DNA from: Parerythrobacter lacustris
GTDB lineage: Bacteria > Pseudomonadota > Alphaproteobacteria > Sphingomonadales > Sphingomonadaceae
NCBI RefSeq assembly: GCF_024626475.1
Contig: NZ_JANKHH010000007.1
Span: forward strand, 186,001-250,000
DNA length: 64,000 nt
Direction of reading: 5' to 3'
A program made the position numbers and the translations under genes. Below, in pieces: positions 1 through 9,209 of this stretch. A model generated the notes under the pieces. It was not told where the DNA came from, did not search any database, and saw only the letters and a list, made by a program, of their open reading frames with translations. Numbering within the stretch: position 1 is the stretch's first letter; every line of letters begins with the position of its first letter.

Positions 1-496
1 GCCCGTCGTGCATGTTGAGGCCGCCATACAGCGCATCGTCCCACGACAGCACGACCGGCCCGCGCGCCCAGCTTTCGCCGAGCGTGCCGTGGTTGTTCTG
101 ATGCACGAACTGGCCGTCCTGCCTCGCGTGGCCGGTGAGGAATGCGGACGGGTAGAGCAGCACGTTCCTGAGCGTGTCGTACCATACCGGGCTGTTGACG
201 ATCAGCAGGCAGGCCTGCGCCGCGATCGACAGCTGCATCTCTTCGGTGACTTCGACGCCGTTGTAGCCGCGGAACGTCACCTGATCGAGCAGCAGGTTCA
301 TCTTGCCCTCGTGCGCGGTCCGCAGGTCTGCAGGCAGTCGTTTCACCAGAGGTACCAGCCGCTCGACCACCGCGCGCTGTTCCGGCGTCAGCGGGGTGGC
401 AAGGAGCTGCGCGCGCCTGCGCCGCCGCAAGTGCCCGCGATAGAGAAGGAAGGCGATGACAAGCAGCGGGACGGCGAGGATCAGCCAGGGCGACAT
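1..496 (-). CDS. MtfA-like zinc peptidase (M90 family), partial
   Basis: The reading frame starts at 496 and runs off the left edge of the window, so only about 165 N-terminal residues are visible. Residues 3-19 form a single hydrophobic segment, followed by an Arg-rich stretch and then a soluble domain. The domain has the M90 (MtfA, glucose-regulated metallopeptidase) pattern: TPEQRAVVERLVPLVKRLP, a segment resembling FRGYNGVEVTEEM, AQACLLIV and LSWDDALYGG. The HExxH zinc motif of the family would lie just beyond the edge, so catalysis cannot be confirmed. The gene lies 48 bp downstream of valS on the same strand. The plus-strand frame over the same bases has no recognisable protein features and was not used. 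Confidence 0.75.
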   Translation of the reverse strand, partial: MSPWLILAVPLLVIAFLLYRGHLRRRRRAQLLATPLTPEQRAVVERLVPLVKRLPADLRTAHEGKMNLLLDQVTFRGYNGVEVTEEMQLSIAAQACLLIVNSPVWYDTLRNVLLYPSAFLTGHARQDGQFVHQNNHGTLGESWARGPVVLSWDDALYGGLNMHDG

Positions 497-544
497 GGCT
501 CAAAGATAGGTTCGATTGCGGCGCTTTAGTAGTCTGCCGCTCTT

Positions 545-3439
545 CTATCCCAAACGCGCCAGCGCTGCCGTAAGCCGCTCGACTTCGGCGCTGTGATGCG
601 CATAGTCGGCGCGGGCCTTTTCGACTGCTTCGGGCTTGGCGCGCTCGACGAAGCTGGGGTTGGCGAGCCGCCCTTCGAGCGACTTCGCTTCCTTCTGCGA
701 GGCTTCGAGCGCCTTGGCGAGGCGGGCCTTTTCGGCGGCGAGGTCGATCACGCCTTCGAGACCGAAAACGTACTCGACCCCACCGGCAATGAATGGGACC
801 GCCGAACCAGGGACTGCGTAGCTTGTTAGTGATTCTTCGACCCGGTCTTCCCAGTCTCCACTTGATAGGTTGATACGTGTCCCTGAATTGAAGAAAATTA
901 CTGCTTCGAGCTTGCCGATACGTGCAAGCGCTGGACCGTGTTTCGTGAATCGATTTACGAGTTCTTGGTATTGGCCATCAGAAAGCTTCCGCCGATCAGG
1001 ACCGACGATAATTCTAAGCCCTGGTGGCACAGAAACCTCGGCCCTGATTGACCGCAAGTTCTCCAACAATTCGATAACCCAGTCGACCTCCGCCTTGGCC
1101 GCCGGATCGACGCTCGCCTGCGGCTCGGGCCATTTCGCGGTGATCAGCGGGTAGTTGGCGCGGTCGCCTTGCTTCGACCACAGCTCTTCGGTGATGAAGG
1201 GCATGAAGGGGTGCAGCATAACGTAGATCTGGTCGAGCACCCACCCGGCGACGGCGCGGGTTTCGTCGTCGATCGATCCCTTGATCAGCTCCAGATACCA
1301 GTCGCAGAACCGGTCCCATACGAAGTGGTACACCGTGTTTGCTGCGGCATCGAAGCGCAGTTCGGCCATCGCCTTGTCGAGCGCGGCCAGCGTCTCGACC
1401 ACCTCGCCGATGATCCAGCGGTTGACCGCACTGGTGGCGGCGGGTGCGGCAATCGTCTTGCTCGCACCGATGCCATTCGACTGGCAAAAGCGGGTCGCGT
1501 TCCACAGCTTGGTCGCGAAGTTGCGGTATCCCTCGACCCGCTTGTCATCCATCTTGATGTCGCGGCCCTGGCTCTCCATCGCCGCCATGAAGAACCGCAG
1601 CGCGTCCGCGCCGTAGCGGTCGATCAGGCCGAGCGGATCGACCACATTGCCCTTCGACTTGGACATCTTGCTGCCGTCCGCCGCGCGCACCAGCCCGTGG
1701 AGGTAGAGCTTCTTCCACGGGCGCTCGCCCATGTTGTAATACCCCCACATCATCATCCGCGCGTCCCAGAAGAACAGGATGTCGAAGCCGGAAATCAGCA
1801 GGTCGTTGGGGTAATGCCGGGCGAGGAGGCTGGAGGACGCATTGTCTTCCCCAACGACTTGCGTTGGGGAGGATTGGGGCCACCCCAGCGTCGCGAAGGG
1901 CCACAGGGCGCTCGAGAACCAGGTGTCGAGGACGTCCTCGTCTTGCGCCAGGGCGACGCCTTCGCCGGCCTGCGCCTGCGCTTCGGCCTCGGTCAGCGCG
2001 ACATAGGCTTTGCCGTCCTCGTCATACCACGCCGGAATCCGGTGCCCCCACCACAGCTGGCGGCTCACGCACCACGGCTGGATGTTCTCCATCCAGTTGA
2101 AGAAGGTCTTCTCCCAAGCCTTGGGCACGATCTCGATTTCGCCCGAGCGGACGGCTTCGATCGGTTTCTGCGCCAGCTTCTCGGCATCGACATACCACTG
2201 GTCGGTCAGCATCGGTTCGATCACCACCCCGCCCCGGTCGCCGAAGGGTTGCATGATGAGCTTGTCCTCGATGGCGATCATCAGGCCTTCGGCGTCGATA
2301 TCGGCCACAACGCGCAGCCTCGCTTCGTAGCGGTCGAGCCCGCGATATTCCTCCGGCACGAGGTTCATCGCGTCGATCTCGGCAGCGGTTGCTGACAATT
2401 CGCCCCGCGCGATGGCGCGGGCCCTGGCCGATTCCTCGGCATAGGGTGCCCCGTCGGCGCGCATCGCGGCGACCTCGTCCATCAGGCGGTACATCGGGAT
2501 GCCGTTGCGCTGCGCCACCCCGTAGTCATTCTCGTCATGCGCCCCGGTGATCTTCACCGCGCCCGAGCCGAAATCGGGATCGGGATAGTCGTCGGTGATG
2601 ATCGGAATAAGGCGGCGGTGTTCTTTGGGCCCGACCGGGATTTCGCACATCTTGCCGACGATCGGCGCATAGCGCGCATCGTTCGGATGCACCGCCACCG
2701 CGCCGTCCCCCAGCATGGTTTCGGGCCGGGTGGTGGCGATCGCAATATAGTTGCGCTCCTCCTCCAGCACCACGTTGCCGTCCGCGTCGCGCTCGACATA
2801 GGTGTAGGTCGCGCCGCCTTCGAGCGGGTATTTGAAGTGCCACATGTGGCCCTGCACCTCGCGGCTCTCGACCTCGAGGTCGGAGATCGCGGTTTTGAGA
2901 GCAGGGTCCCAGTTCACCAGCCGCTTGGCGCGGTAGATCAGCCCGTCGTTATAGAGATCGACGAACACCTTGAGCACCGCGGCGCTGAAGTGTTCGTCCA
3001 TGGTGAACTGCTCGCGGCTCCAGTCCATCGAGCAGCCGAGGCGGCGCAGCTGGCGGGTGATGGTGCCGCCGCTTTCTTCTTTCCACTCCCACACCTTCTG
3101 CACGAAATCCTCGCGCGAGTAGTTGGTGCGCTTGTCCTGCCGCAGCTCCATCTGCCGCTCGACCACCATCTGCGTAGCGATCCCCGCATGGTCGGTGCCG
3201 ACCACCCACAGCGCATCCTTGCCGCGCAGCCGCTCGTAGCGGATGACGATATCCTGCAGCGTGTTGTCGAGTGCATGGCCGATGTGCAGGGACCCGGTGA
3301 CGTTGGGCGGCGGGTTGACGATGGTGAACGGCTCGGCATCCGGGCGCGCGGGCCGGAACAGGCCGTTGTCTTCCCAATGCGCGTACCAGCGCGCTTCGAT
3401 TTCGGCGGGATCGAATGTCTTTGGCAGTTCGGTGCTCAT
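545..3439 (-). CDS. valS: Valine--tRNA ligase
   Basis: Class I aminoacyl-tRNA synthetase that charges tRNA-Val in the cytoplasm; 964 residues. The HIGH motif is at residues 52-55 and KMSKS at 591-595. The C-terminus is a Lys/Ala/Glu-rich coiled coil typical of ValS. The ATG at 3439 was chosen over a longer frame because it has an AAGGGGG ribosome-binding site and begins MSTELPKTF. Two oddities stand out. About residues 521-536, between the [15 protein letters not shown] block and [10 protein letters not shown], there is an extra Ser/Pro/Gly-rich segment encoded by a palindromic repeat (see 1848-1872). The part encoding roughly residues 785-870 (about 830-1085) is near 50% G+C, whereas its surroundings exceed 60%. 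The gene is divergent from mlaE. Confidence 0.97.
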   Translation of the reverse strand: MSTELPKTFDPAEIEARWYAHWEDNGLFRPARPDAEPFTIVNPPPNVTGSLHIGHALDNTLQDIVIRYERLRGKDALWVVGTDHAGIATQMVVERQMELRQDKRTNYSREDFVQKVWEWKEESGGTITRQLRRLGCSMDWSREQFTMDEHFSAAVLKVFVDLYNDGLIYRAKRLVNWDPALKTAISDLEVESREVQGHMWHFKYPLEGGATYTYVERDADGNVVLEEERNYIAIATTRPETMLGDGAVAVHPNDARYAPIVGKMCEIPVGPKEHRRLIPIITDDYPDPDFGSGAVKITGAHDENDYGVAQRNGIPMYRLMDEVAAMRADGAPYAEESARARAIARGELSATAAEIDAMNLVPEEYRGLDRYEARLRVVADIDAEGLMIAIEDKLIMQPFGDRGGVVIEPMLTDQWYVDAEKLAQKPIEAVRSGEIEIVPKAWEKTFFNWMENIQPWCVSRQLWWGHRIPAWYDEDGKAYVALTEAEAQAQAGEGVALAQDEDVLDTWFSSALWPFATLGWPQSSPTQVVGEDNASSSLLARHYPNDLLISGFDILFFWDARMMMWGYYNMGERPWKKLYLHGLVRAADGSKMSKSKGNVVDPLGLIDRYGADALRFFMAAMESQGRDIKMDDKRVEGYRNFATKLWNATRFCQSNGIGASKTIAAPAATSAVNRWIIGEVVETLAALDKAMAELRFDAAANTVYHFVWDRFCDWYLELIKGSIDDETRAVAGWVLDQIYVMLHPFMPFITEELWSKQGDRANYPLITAKWPEPQASVDPAAKAEVDWVIELLENLRSIRAEVSVPPGLRIIVGPDRRKLSDGQYQELVNRFTKHGPALARIGKLEAVIFFNSGTRINLSSGDWEDRVEESLTSYAVPGSAVPFIAGGVEYVFGLEGVIDLAAEKARLAKALEASQKEAKSLEGRLANPSFVERAKPEAVEKARADYAHHSAEVERLTAALARLG
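1848..1872. repeat. In-frame palindromic repeat inside valS
   Basis: An 8-bp perfect stem (1849-1856 with 1862-1869) and loop ACTTG, flanked by further repeat-like bases, lies in the valS reading frame and encodes part of an extra loop of the enzyme. The same element occurs in intergenic DNA at 43671-43695. The two copies match at 23 of 25 positions, and the two differences (1854/1864) swap one stem A-T pair for T-A. Confidence 0.8.
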
Positions 3440-3517
3440 AGTGGCGCCCCCTTGCCAGTGCTGCGTTTGCGAAGCAATCACTTGTGGCGCGGCCCGTTTG
3501 CCCGCATACCCCGACCG

Positions 3518-4630
3518 ATGAGTGAAGGGGCGCAATTCGAACTAGAAAGCAGCGAAAGCGGCGCTGCGCGGCTCGTACTTTCAGGGCCTTATCTCGTCTC
3601 GACCGTCGGCGGGATCGATACCGAGCTGCGCAAGCTGGACCACGAGGTGGGCGAAATCGATCTCTCGCAGGTGAGCGAGATCGACACTGCCGGGGCGTGG
3701 ATCGCCTGTCGGCTGGCCACCCGGCTCAATGCCGAGATAACCGGAGCGAACGAGCGCGCGTCGCGTCTGCTCAAGGCGATCGAGGGCGCGAACAGCGATG
3801 CACCGCTCGCCGCGCCGCGCCTGCCGCTGCGCCTGCGCGTCCCGGTCGAGGTCGGGGCCAAGGTCTACAGCGCACGGCGCGGCATTTTCAGCGTGATTGC
3901 CTTCCTCGGCCAGATCGTCGTGGCTGCGGGCGCGCTGATCCGCCATCCGGGACGGTTCCGACCGAAGGCTCTGGTCCATCAGCTCGAGCTGGTCGGGGTC
4001 AACGCGCTGATGATCATCGGGCTGATGAGCTTCCTGATCGGGATCGTGATTGCGCAGCAGGGCGCGGTGCAGTTGCAGCAGTTCGGCGCGGAAACGCTGA
4101 CGGTCAACCTCGTCGGGCGTATCACCTTGCGCGAACTGGGCGTGCTGATGACGGCGATCATGGTCGCGGGCCGTTCCGGCAGTGCATTCGCCGCGCAGAT
4201 CGGGACGATGAAGCTGACCGAAGAGATCGATGCGATGCGCACCATCGGGATCAACCCGATCGAGGCGCTGGTCATCCCCCGGATTCTCGCCTGCACCTTC
4301 ATGATGGTGCTGCTCGGTTTCTATGCCTCGGTGGTCGCGATCATCGGCGGCGCCGTGGTCGGCGATCTGATGCTCGGCATTCCCTTCTGGACTTTCCTGG
4401 CGCGAATCCAGGAAGTGGTGCCGCCGCACGACATGTGGGTCGGCCTGATCAAGGCCCCGGTGTTCGGGCTGATCGTCGCGCTGGCGGGCTGCTATCACGG
4501 GATGCAGGTCAGCGGGAATTCGGAAGAGGTCGGGCGGCGCACTACCATGGCGGTGGTCTCGGCGATCTTCGCGGTGATCGTGATCGATGCGTTCTTCGCG
4601 GTGTTCTTCACCGAAATCGGGTGGGGCTGA
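3518..4630 (+). CDS. mlaE: MlaE-type lipid ABC transporter permease with N-terminal STAS domain
   Basis: Integral inner-membrane permease of a phospholipid/lipid transporter; 370 residues. Roughly residues 12-95 are a STAS-like domain ([30 protein letters not shown]). From about 130 onward it is a MlaE permease with several hydrophobic helices and the family block [20 protein letters not shown] that couples to the ATPase. The fused STAS domain is common in alphaproteobacterial MlaE proteins. The ATG at 3518 has no clear Shine-Dalgarno sequence, but it starts the domain correctly and leaves 78 bp to the divergent valS. Its stop overlaps the mlaF start (TGATG), implying translational coupling. 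Confidence 0.93.
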   Translation: MSEGAQFELESSESGAARLVLSGPYLVSTVGGIDTELRKLDHEVGEIDLSQVSEIDTAGAWIACRLATRLNAEITGANERASRLLKAIEGANSDAPLAAPRLPLRLRVPVEVGAKVYSARRGIFSVIAFLGQIVVAAGALIRHPGRFRPKALVHQLELVGVNALMIIGLMSFLIGIVIAQQGAVQLQQFGAETLTVNLVGRITLRELGVLMTAIMVAGRSGSAFAAQIGTMKLTEEIDAMRTIGINPIEALVIPRILACTFMMVLLGFYASVVAIIGGAVVGDLMLGIPFWTFLARIQEVVPPHDMWVGLIKAPVFGLIVALAGCYHGMQVSGNSEEVGRRTTMAVVSAIFAVIVIDAFFAVFFTEIGWG

Positions 4631-5460
4631 TGGACAGCGAACGGCCTGCACTCGGTCGGCACGAGCGCTTCCGCGGCGACTATCCGGTCGTGGTCGAAGG
4701 ACTGCAGAACAAGTTCGGCAAGCAAGTGGTGCACGACAACCTCGACCTGACCGTTCGGCGGCGCGAGATCCTCGGCGTGGTCGGCGGATCGGGCACCGGC
4801 AAGTCAGTGCTGATGCGCTCGATCATCGGTTTGCAGCAGCCGACCGAAGGCAATATCGAGGTGTTCGGCCGCTCGATCACCGAGGCCGAGCCGGACGAAA
4901 ATATCGGTGTGCGCAACCGCTGGGGCGTATTGTTCCAGGGCGGCGCGCTGTTCTCGACGCTGACGGTGGGCGAGAATGTCGAGGTGCCGCTGCGCCAGTT
5001 CTATCCCGAAATCTCGCCCGCGCTGAGGCGCGAGATTGCGCGTTACAAGGTCATGCTGTCCGGCCTGCCGGAAGAGGCGGCAAACAAGTTTCCGTCCGAA
5101 CTGTCGGGCGGGATGCGGAAGCGCGCCGGCCTCGCCCGCGCGCTGGCGCTCGATCCGGAACTGCTGTTTCTCGACGAACCGACCGCCGGGCTCGACCCGA
5201 TCGGGGCGGACAAGTTCGACCGGTTGACCAAGGAACTGCAGGACACGCTGGGCCTGACGGTGTTTCTGATCACTCACGATCTCGACACGCTGTATGCCAT
5301 TTGCGACCGTGTGGCGGTGCTGGCGGACAAGCGGGTGATCGCGGTCGGCACGATCCCGGAACTGCTCGAAACCGGGCATCCGTGGATCGAGGAATATTTC
5401 AACGGCCCCCGTGGCAGGGCGGCGCAAGGCACGCAGACGCGTGCTGAAAGCAAGGGTTGA
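4630..5460 (+). CDS. mlaF: MlaF-type lipid ABC transporter ATP-binding protein
   Basis: Cytoplasmic ATPase partner of the MlaE permease; 276 residues. Visible motifs are Walker A GGSGTGKS, ABC signature LSGGMRKRAGLARAL, Walker B LLFLDEPTAGLDP and the H-loop ITHD. The start ATG overlaps the mlaE stop by one base. Order and overlap (mlaE-mlaF-mlaD-lipoprotein) match an Mla-type operon, here without mlaC or mlaA, as is usual for alphaproteobacteria. Confidence 0.95.
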   Translation: MDSERPALGRHERFRGDYPVVVEGLQNKFGKQVVHDNLDLTVRRREILGVVGGSGTGKSVLMRSIIGLQQPTEGNIEVFGRSITEAEPDENIGVRNRWGVLFQGGALFSTLTVGENVEVPLRQFYPEISPALRREIARYKVMLSGLPEEAANKFPSELSGGMRKRAGLARALALDPELLFLDEPTAGLDPIGADKFDRLTKELQDTLGLTVFLITHDLDTLYAICDRVAVLADKRVIAVGTIPELLETGHPWIEEYFNGPRGRAAQGTQTRAESKG

Positions 5461-5501
5461 GATGGACAACCCCGGCAACCGCAGGGCATAGAGGCAAACC
5501 A

Positions 5502-6449
5502 ATGGAAACACGCGCCAATCATTTGTGGGTCGGGGTCGTCACGCTGGCGTTGATTGCGGGGCTTGCGATCGCGATCGTCTGGCTCGCCCAGCTCGGCCGC
5601 GGGACGCAGAAGGAATACGACATTCTGTTCCAGCAGTCGGTTTCCGGCCTCGCCAAGGGTTCGCAGGTCTCGTTCGCCGGGGTGCCGGTCGGGCAGGTAT
5701 CGGAGATTCGCCTGTACGAGAAAGACCCCGAATTCGTCCGCGTGCGTATCGCGGTGAAGGACGAGGTGCCGATCCTCGTCGGGACGACCGCAACGATCCA
5801 GGGCTCGTTTACCGGGGTATCGACCATCCTGCTCGACGGCGCGCGCAACGGGGCGCCCGCCATCACCTGCGAAACCACTGCATGCCCTGCGGGAAAGCCG
5901 GTCATTCCGCCGAAGGATGGCGGGCTCAACGCGCTGCTGTCCGATGCGCCGCTGCTGCTCCAGCGGCTGGCGACGCTGACCGAGCGGATGACCCAATTGC
6001 TGTCGGACGAGAACCAGGGCGAGATCAGCGGCATCCTGCGCAACACCAACCAGATGACCGCCGAACTGGCCGCCACCGGGCCGCAGCTTCGCGCCACGCT
6101 GGGTGAGCTGGAGGGCACTTTGGCCGAAGCGAGCCAGGCACTCGACGCGTTTGAGAAGGTGACCAATTCGACCGATAAGATGATCAACCAGGAAGGCCAG
6201 GCCCTCGCGGCGGAATTGCGCTCGACGCTGCGGTCGGCCAGCGCGGCGGCCGATTCGCTGTCGGCCACGCTGGACGATGCCCGGCCTGCCACGCGCCAGC
6301 TGACGGAAAGCACTTTGCCCGCCGCCGAAGCCACGCTGCAGGATCTGCGCGCGACCAGCAAGGCCCTGCGCGAGGTGACCGAGCGGCTGGAGAACGAAGG
6401 GGCCGGTTCGCTGCTCGGCAAGCCGCCGCTGCCGGACTACGAACAATGA
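5502..6449 (+). CDS. mlaD: MlaD-type MCE-domain substrate-binding protein
   Basis: Membrane-anchored periplasmic lipid-binding subunit; 315 residues. An N-terminal transmembrane anchor (about residues 8-28) is followed by an MCE domain of roughly 80 residues (YDILFQQSVSGLAKGSQVSF, GVPVGQVSEI, IQGSFTGVSTILLDG). The long C-terminal part is helical and coiled-coil-like, rich in Ala, Leu, Glu and Thr. The ATG at 5502 was preferred to a longer frame because it places the transmembrane anchor at the N-terminus. Its 3' end overlaps the next frame (ATGA). Confidence 0.93.
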   Translation: METRANHLWVGVVTLALIAGLAIAIVWLAQLGRGTQKEYDILFQQSVSGLAKGSQVSFAGVPVGQVSEIRLYEKDPEFVRVRIAVKDEVPILVGTTATIQGSFTGVSTILLDGARNGAPAITCETTACPAGKPVIPPKDGGLNALLSDAPLLLQRLATLTERMTQLLSDENQGEISGILRNTNQMTAELAATGPQLRATLGELEGTLAEASQALDAFEKVTNSTDKMINQEGQALAAELRSTLRSASAAADSLSATLDDARPATRQLTESTLPAAEATLQDLRATSKALREVTERLENEGAGSLLGKPPLPDYEQ

Positions 6450-6469
6450 GCGCGCGCTCCGGAGATAAG

Positions 6470-7060
6470 ATGATGCGACCTATGACGATGGCCCTTGCAG
6501 CCGTGGCGCTATCCCTGACGGGTTGCATCAGCCTTGGGGGCGACCCACCGACCAGCCTGCTGACGCTGACCCCCCGCAACAGCGTCCCGGCCGGCGCGGC
6601 AACCACCGGAAGCAAGGCGACGGCACTGGCGATCTACGAACCGGCGGTACCGCAGGAAATCAATGTTACCCGGGTGCCCGTCCAGGTCGACGCGACCAAT
6701 ATCGCCTATCTGCAGGATGCTGTCTGGGTCGACAAACCTTCGCGCCTGTTTCGCCGCCTGCTGATCCAGACGGTCAGCGCGCAGTCGGGCCGGCTGGTGG
6801 TGGAGGGCGAAGATCCGACCATCCTCGCCGATCATCGCCTGCGCGGGACGCTCGGGAAATTCGGCTACGATGCACAGACTTCGTCAGTCGTGGTCCAGTT
6901 CGACGCGGTGCGCGACAGCAAGGATGGCCCGATCGAGACCCGGCGGTTCGAAAGCGTGGTGCCGGGAGTGGTCGCGGAGTCCGGCCCGGTCGGCGAAGCG
7001 CTCAACCGCGCAGCCAACGATGTAGCGGGCGAAGTGGCGCAATGGCTGGCGGGAAGCTGA
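6470..7060 (+). CDS. ABC-type transport auxiliary lipoprotein (ABC_trans_aux family)
   Basis: Predicted lipoprotein of about 196 residues with a short signal peptide ending in the lipobox LTGC (Cys at residue 19 from this start). The mature domain fits the ABC-type transport auxiliary component family that accompanies MlaE/F/D in alphaproteobacteria (LAIYEPAVPQEI, FRRLLIQTVSAQSGRLV, LRGTLGKFGYD, VVQFDAVRD). I chose ATG 6470 because GGAG lies five bases before it and it yields a normal lipoprotein signal. ATG 6446, overlapping the mlaD stop, and ATG 6473 are alternatives. It probably serves in the outer-membrane-facing part of the lipid pathway. Its stop is one base from the convergent atp12 stop. 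Confidence 0.82.
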   Translation: MMRPMTMALAAVALSLTGCISLGGDPPTSLLTLTPRNSVPAGAATTGSKATALAIYEPAVPQEINVTRVPVQVDATNIAYLQDAVWVDKPSRLFRRLLIQTVSAQSGRLVVEGEDPTILADHRLRGTLGKFGYDAQTSSVVVQFDAVRDSKDGPIETRRFESVVPGVVAESGPVGEALNRAANDVAGEVAQWLAGS

Positions 7061-7061
7061 C

Positions 7062-7763
7062 CTAACGGCGCGCGCGCACCAATCGCAGAAATTCATGCGC
7101 CGTAGTGAAGTCTGCCGCGCGCTTGGCCGTTCGCGCTTCGGCTTCGGCATCGCGGCCCCATAGCTCGGCCTGCCACGCCTCCTCCAGCTCCGCCAAGGCG
7201 AAAAGCTCGTCCAGATTGGCGCCCGCTTCGAGTGCTTCCAGCCCTATGACTAGCGACGCGGCGAGCGAGACGATCGCAAACAAACCGCCAAGGGTGAAAT
7301 CGTCGAATGCGGTGAGCCGCTCGCGCAACTTTGCGAGCGACTCCGGCGGCTGCGGGCGATGGAGCACGCCGCTAATCCGGATGAACCGCACGCCTTCGCG
7401 CGCTTCGAGCCTTTGCAGCAGCGGCTCCCACCGCTCCTCCTGCCGCCGGAACAGCGCTTCTCCCGGCTCGGCGCGGTAGCACAGCGTGTCGGTTTCGCCG
7501 AAGGTGAGCAGCTGGGCGATGGTCTCCGCGCGGTCGGTGCCGACGATGTCGAGCGCATAGTCGGCATGGTCGCGAAAGCGAAAGGCGCGGGGGTCGAGCG
7601 TCTCGCCCTGCGCGGCCCATTCGGCTGCAAGCGCCTCGGCCAGCCCGCGCGTCGGCACGATTTGCGGCGCGCGCTTCGGGGTCTTGACCGGCCGCCCGTC
7701 GAGTAGCACGGCAAAGCCGCCGTCGACTGCGCCGACGGTGACGTCCTTGTAGAAGCGCTTCAT
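7062..7763 (-). CDS. Atp12-family F1-ATPase assembly chaperone
   Basis: About 233 residues; family members assist assembly of the F1 alpha subunit in mitochondria and alphaproteobacteria. Family features visible are the N-terminal RFYKDVTVGAVDGGFAVLLD, GRPVKTPKRAPQIVP, LAAEWAAQGETLDP and the Asp/Thr-rich TDTLCYRAEP. ATG 7763 overlaps the stop of the preceding small membrane protein (ATGA). An in-frame GTG six codons upstream is possible but would lie inside that gene. It is the last gene of a tightly packed minus-strand run. Confidence 0.9.
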   Translation of the reverse strand: MKRFYKDVTVGAVDGGFAVLLDGRPVKTPKRAPQIVPTRGLAEALAAEWAAQGETLDPRAFRFRDHADYALDIVGTDRAETIAQLLTFGETDTLCYRAEPGEALFRRQEERWEPLLQRLEAREGVRFIRISGVLHRPQPPESLAKLRERLTAFDDFTLGGLFAIVSLAASLVIGLEALEAGANLDELFALAELEEAWQAELWGRDAEAEARTAKRAADFTTAHEFLRLVRARR

Positions 7764-7969
7764 GGTTTCGGGCTTCTCCACGCGCGCGCGAGGATCTGCG
7801 GCACGACGAAGAATTCGATCGCGCCGACCGCGATCAGCGCATAGCCGAACCAGTCATCGACCGGCAGCAGGCCGCTCGCGCCGAGAATCCCCGCGATCAC
7901 CATCACCGCGCCGAACAGCCGGTTGAGCGAAATCAGGAAAAAGCGGGCCTTGGCCGGATCGTCGCTCAT
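7760..7969 (-). CDS. Small inner-membrane protein, unknown function
   Basis: A 69-residue protein with two hydrophobic segments (about residues 15-35 and 40-60) separated by a short polar turn, and charged ends. I do not recognise a named family. It overlaps the HAD gene stop upstream (ATGA) and the atp12 start downstream (ATGA), so it is almost certainly translated as part of this operon. Confidence 0.7.
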   Translation of the reverse strand: MSDDPAKARFFLISLNRLFGAVMVIAGILGASGLLPVDDWFGYALIAVGAIEFFVVPQILARAWRSPKP

Positions 7970-8613
7970 CGCAGCAACTCCCTCAGATGGTTGCAGTCAC
8001 TCGCCACCGCCTCGGCCCCTTCGGCGAGCAACTCGGCGGCGGTGTGATAACCCCAATCGACCCCGAACGCGCGCACCCGGGCGATGCGCGCCATGGTGAT
8101 GTCGTAGGTCGTATCGCCGATCATCACCGCATCCGCCGGTTGAACACCGGCTTCGAACAGCGCGGCCTCCAGCATCGCCGGATTGGGTTTCGAAGGATGC
8201 CGGTCGGCGGTCTGCAGGCTGACGAAATGGTCCGTCAGCCCGTGCGACGCAAGGCAGCTGGCCAGCCCGCGATCCGATTTTCCGGTCGCCACCGCGAGCA
8301 GCCAGCCGTCGGCGCGCAGGGCGTCGAGCAGTTCGGCCATTCCGGCGAACAGCGGTTCTTCCAGCGTACCCTCGATGCGGCTGGTGTAGAAGGCGTCTTT
8401 GTAAGCCTGCAGCGCGATGGCGTGCTGGTCGTCGCTCGCGTCGGGCGCGAGCATGCGCAGCGCCTGCGGCAGGCTGAGGCCGACGATACGGCGGATGGTG
8501 TGCCGGCTGGGTGCGGGGAGGGCGGCGGCGGCGAAGGCGGTTTCCATCGCCTCGCAGATGCTCGCCTGCCCGTCGACCAGAGTGCCGTCGCAATCGAACA
8601 CTGCGAGCCTCAT
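7966..8613 (-). CDS. HAD-superfamily hydrolase (phosphoglycolate phosphatase-like)
   Basis: A 215-residue HAD phosphatase. Motif I is VFDCDGTLVDG with nucleophile Asp8 and Asp10. A helical cap follows (residues ~15-85), then motif II in VATGKSDRG, the Lys region HPSKPNP and motif IV MIGDTTYDITMA. This arrangement is that of Gph-like subfamily IA enzymes; the substrate cannot be read from sequence. ATG 8613 overlaps the paiB-like stop (ATGA). A longer frame upstream lies within that gene and was discarded. Confidence 0.9.
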   Translation of the reverse strand: MRLAVFDCDGTLVDGQASICEAMETAFAAAALPAPSRHTIRRIVGLSLPQALRMLAPDASDDQHAIALQAYKDAFYTSRIEGTLEEPLFAGMAELLDALRADGWLLAVATGKSDRGLASCLASHGLTDHFVSLQTADRHPSKPNPAMLEAALFEAGVQPADAVMIGDTTYDITMARIARVRAFGVDWGYHTAAELLAEGAEAVASDCNHLRELLR

Positions 8614-9209
8614 GGTGCGAGGGTCCGCATCAGTTCGGCGAGCGCCGGGGAGCCGTGTTCGGCGAGCCCGCTCGCGATCCGCTCGCGCTCCTGAGGCGAC
8701 TTTTTCTGCGACAGTTTGAGCGTCGGCCGCCACGCCAGCACTTCCAGCTCGAAGCCGACGATGCCCCTGAACAGCTTGCCCCACATATCATCCGGCGTCT
8801 CGCTGGCACTCCATTGCTCGCCGCCGAGCCGCGCTTCGAATTTCGCGATCACCGCATGGAGCAGGGTTTCGAGCCCGTCGTCATCCATCCGCCGCACCCG
8901 CCCTTCCAATTCAAGCGCAACATAGTCCCACGTCGGCACCGTCGCGCGGTCATCGTACCAGCGCGGGCTGACATAGGCGTCGGGGCCGTTGACCACCACC
9001 AGCGCGGTCGCGCCGTCGAGGTGCTTGGTCAGCGCATTGCCGCGCGCGAGGTGGAACTGGACGGCTCCGTCTCCAGTCGGAAGCAAGGGCACATGGGCGA
9101 CGCGCGGCCCTTCGGGCGTGGTGTGAAACACCATTCCGAAGCCGATCTGCTCGATCAATGTTTCGAGCAGCGCCCGGTCTTCGCTGCGGAAGAGCGGGTT
9201 GGGGTGCAT
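8610..9209 (-). CDS. PaiB-family FMN-binding protein
   Basis: A 199-residue protein of the FMN-binding split-barrel family named after Bacillus PaiB. Diagnostic segments are MHPNPLFR near the N-terminus, GFGMVFHTTPEGPRVAHVP, HLARGNAL, YVSPRWYDDRATVPTWDY and the C-terminal KLSQKKSPQER. The family is annotated as negative transcriptional regulators in Bacillus but is structurally a flavin-binding fold, so a DNA-binding role here is not implied. Its ATG shares one base with the rluC stop. Confidence 0.88.
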   Translation of the reverse strand: MHPNPLFRSEDRALLETLIEQIGFGMVFHTTPEGPRVAHVPLLPTGDGAVQFHLARGNALTKHLDGATALVVVNGPDAYVSPRWYDDRATVPTWDYVALELEGRVRRMDDDGLETLLHAVIAKFEARLGGEQWSASETPDDMWGKLFRGIVGFELEVLAWRPTLKLSQKKSPQERERIASGLAEHGSPALAELMRTLAP

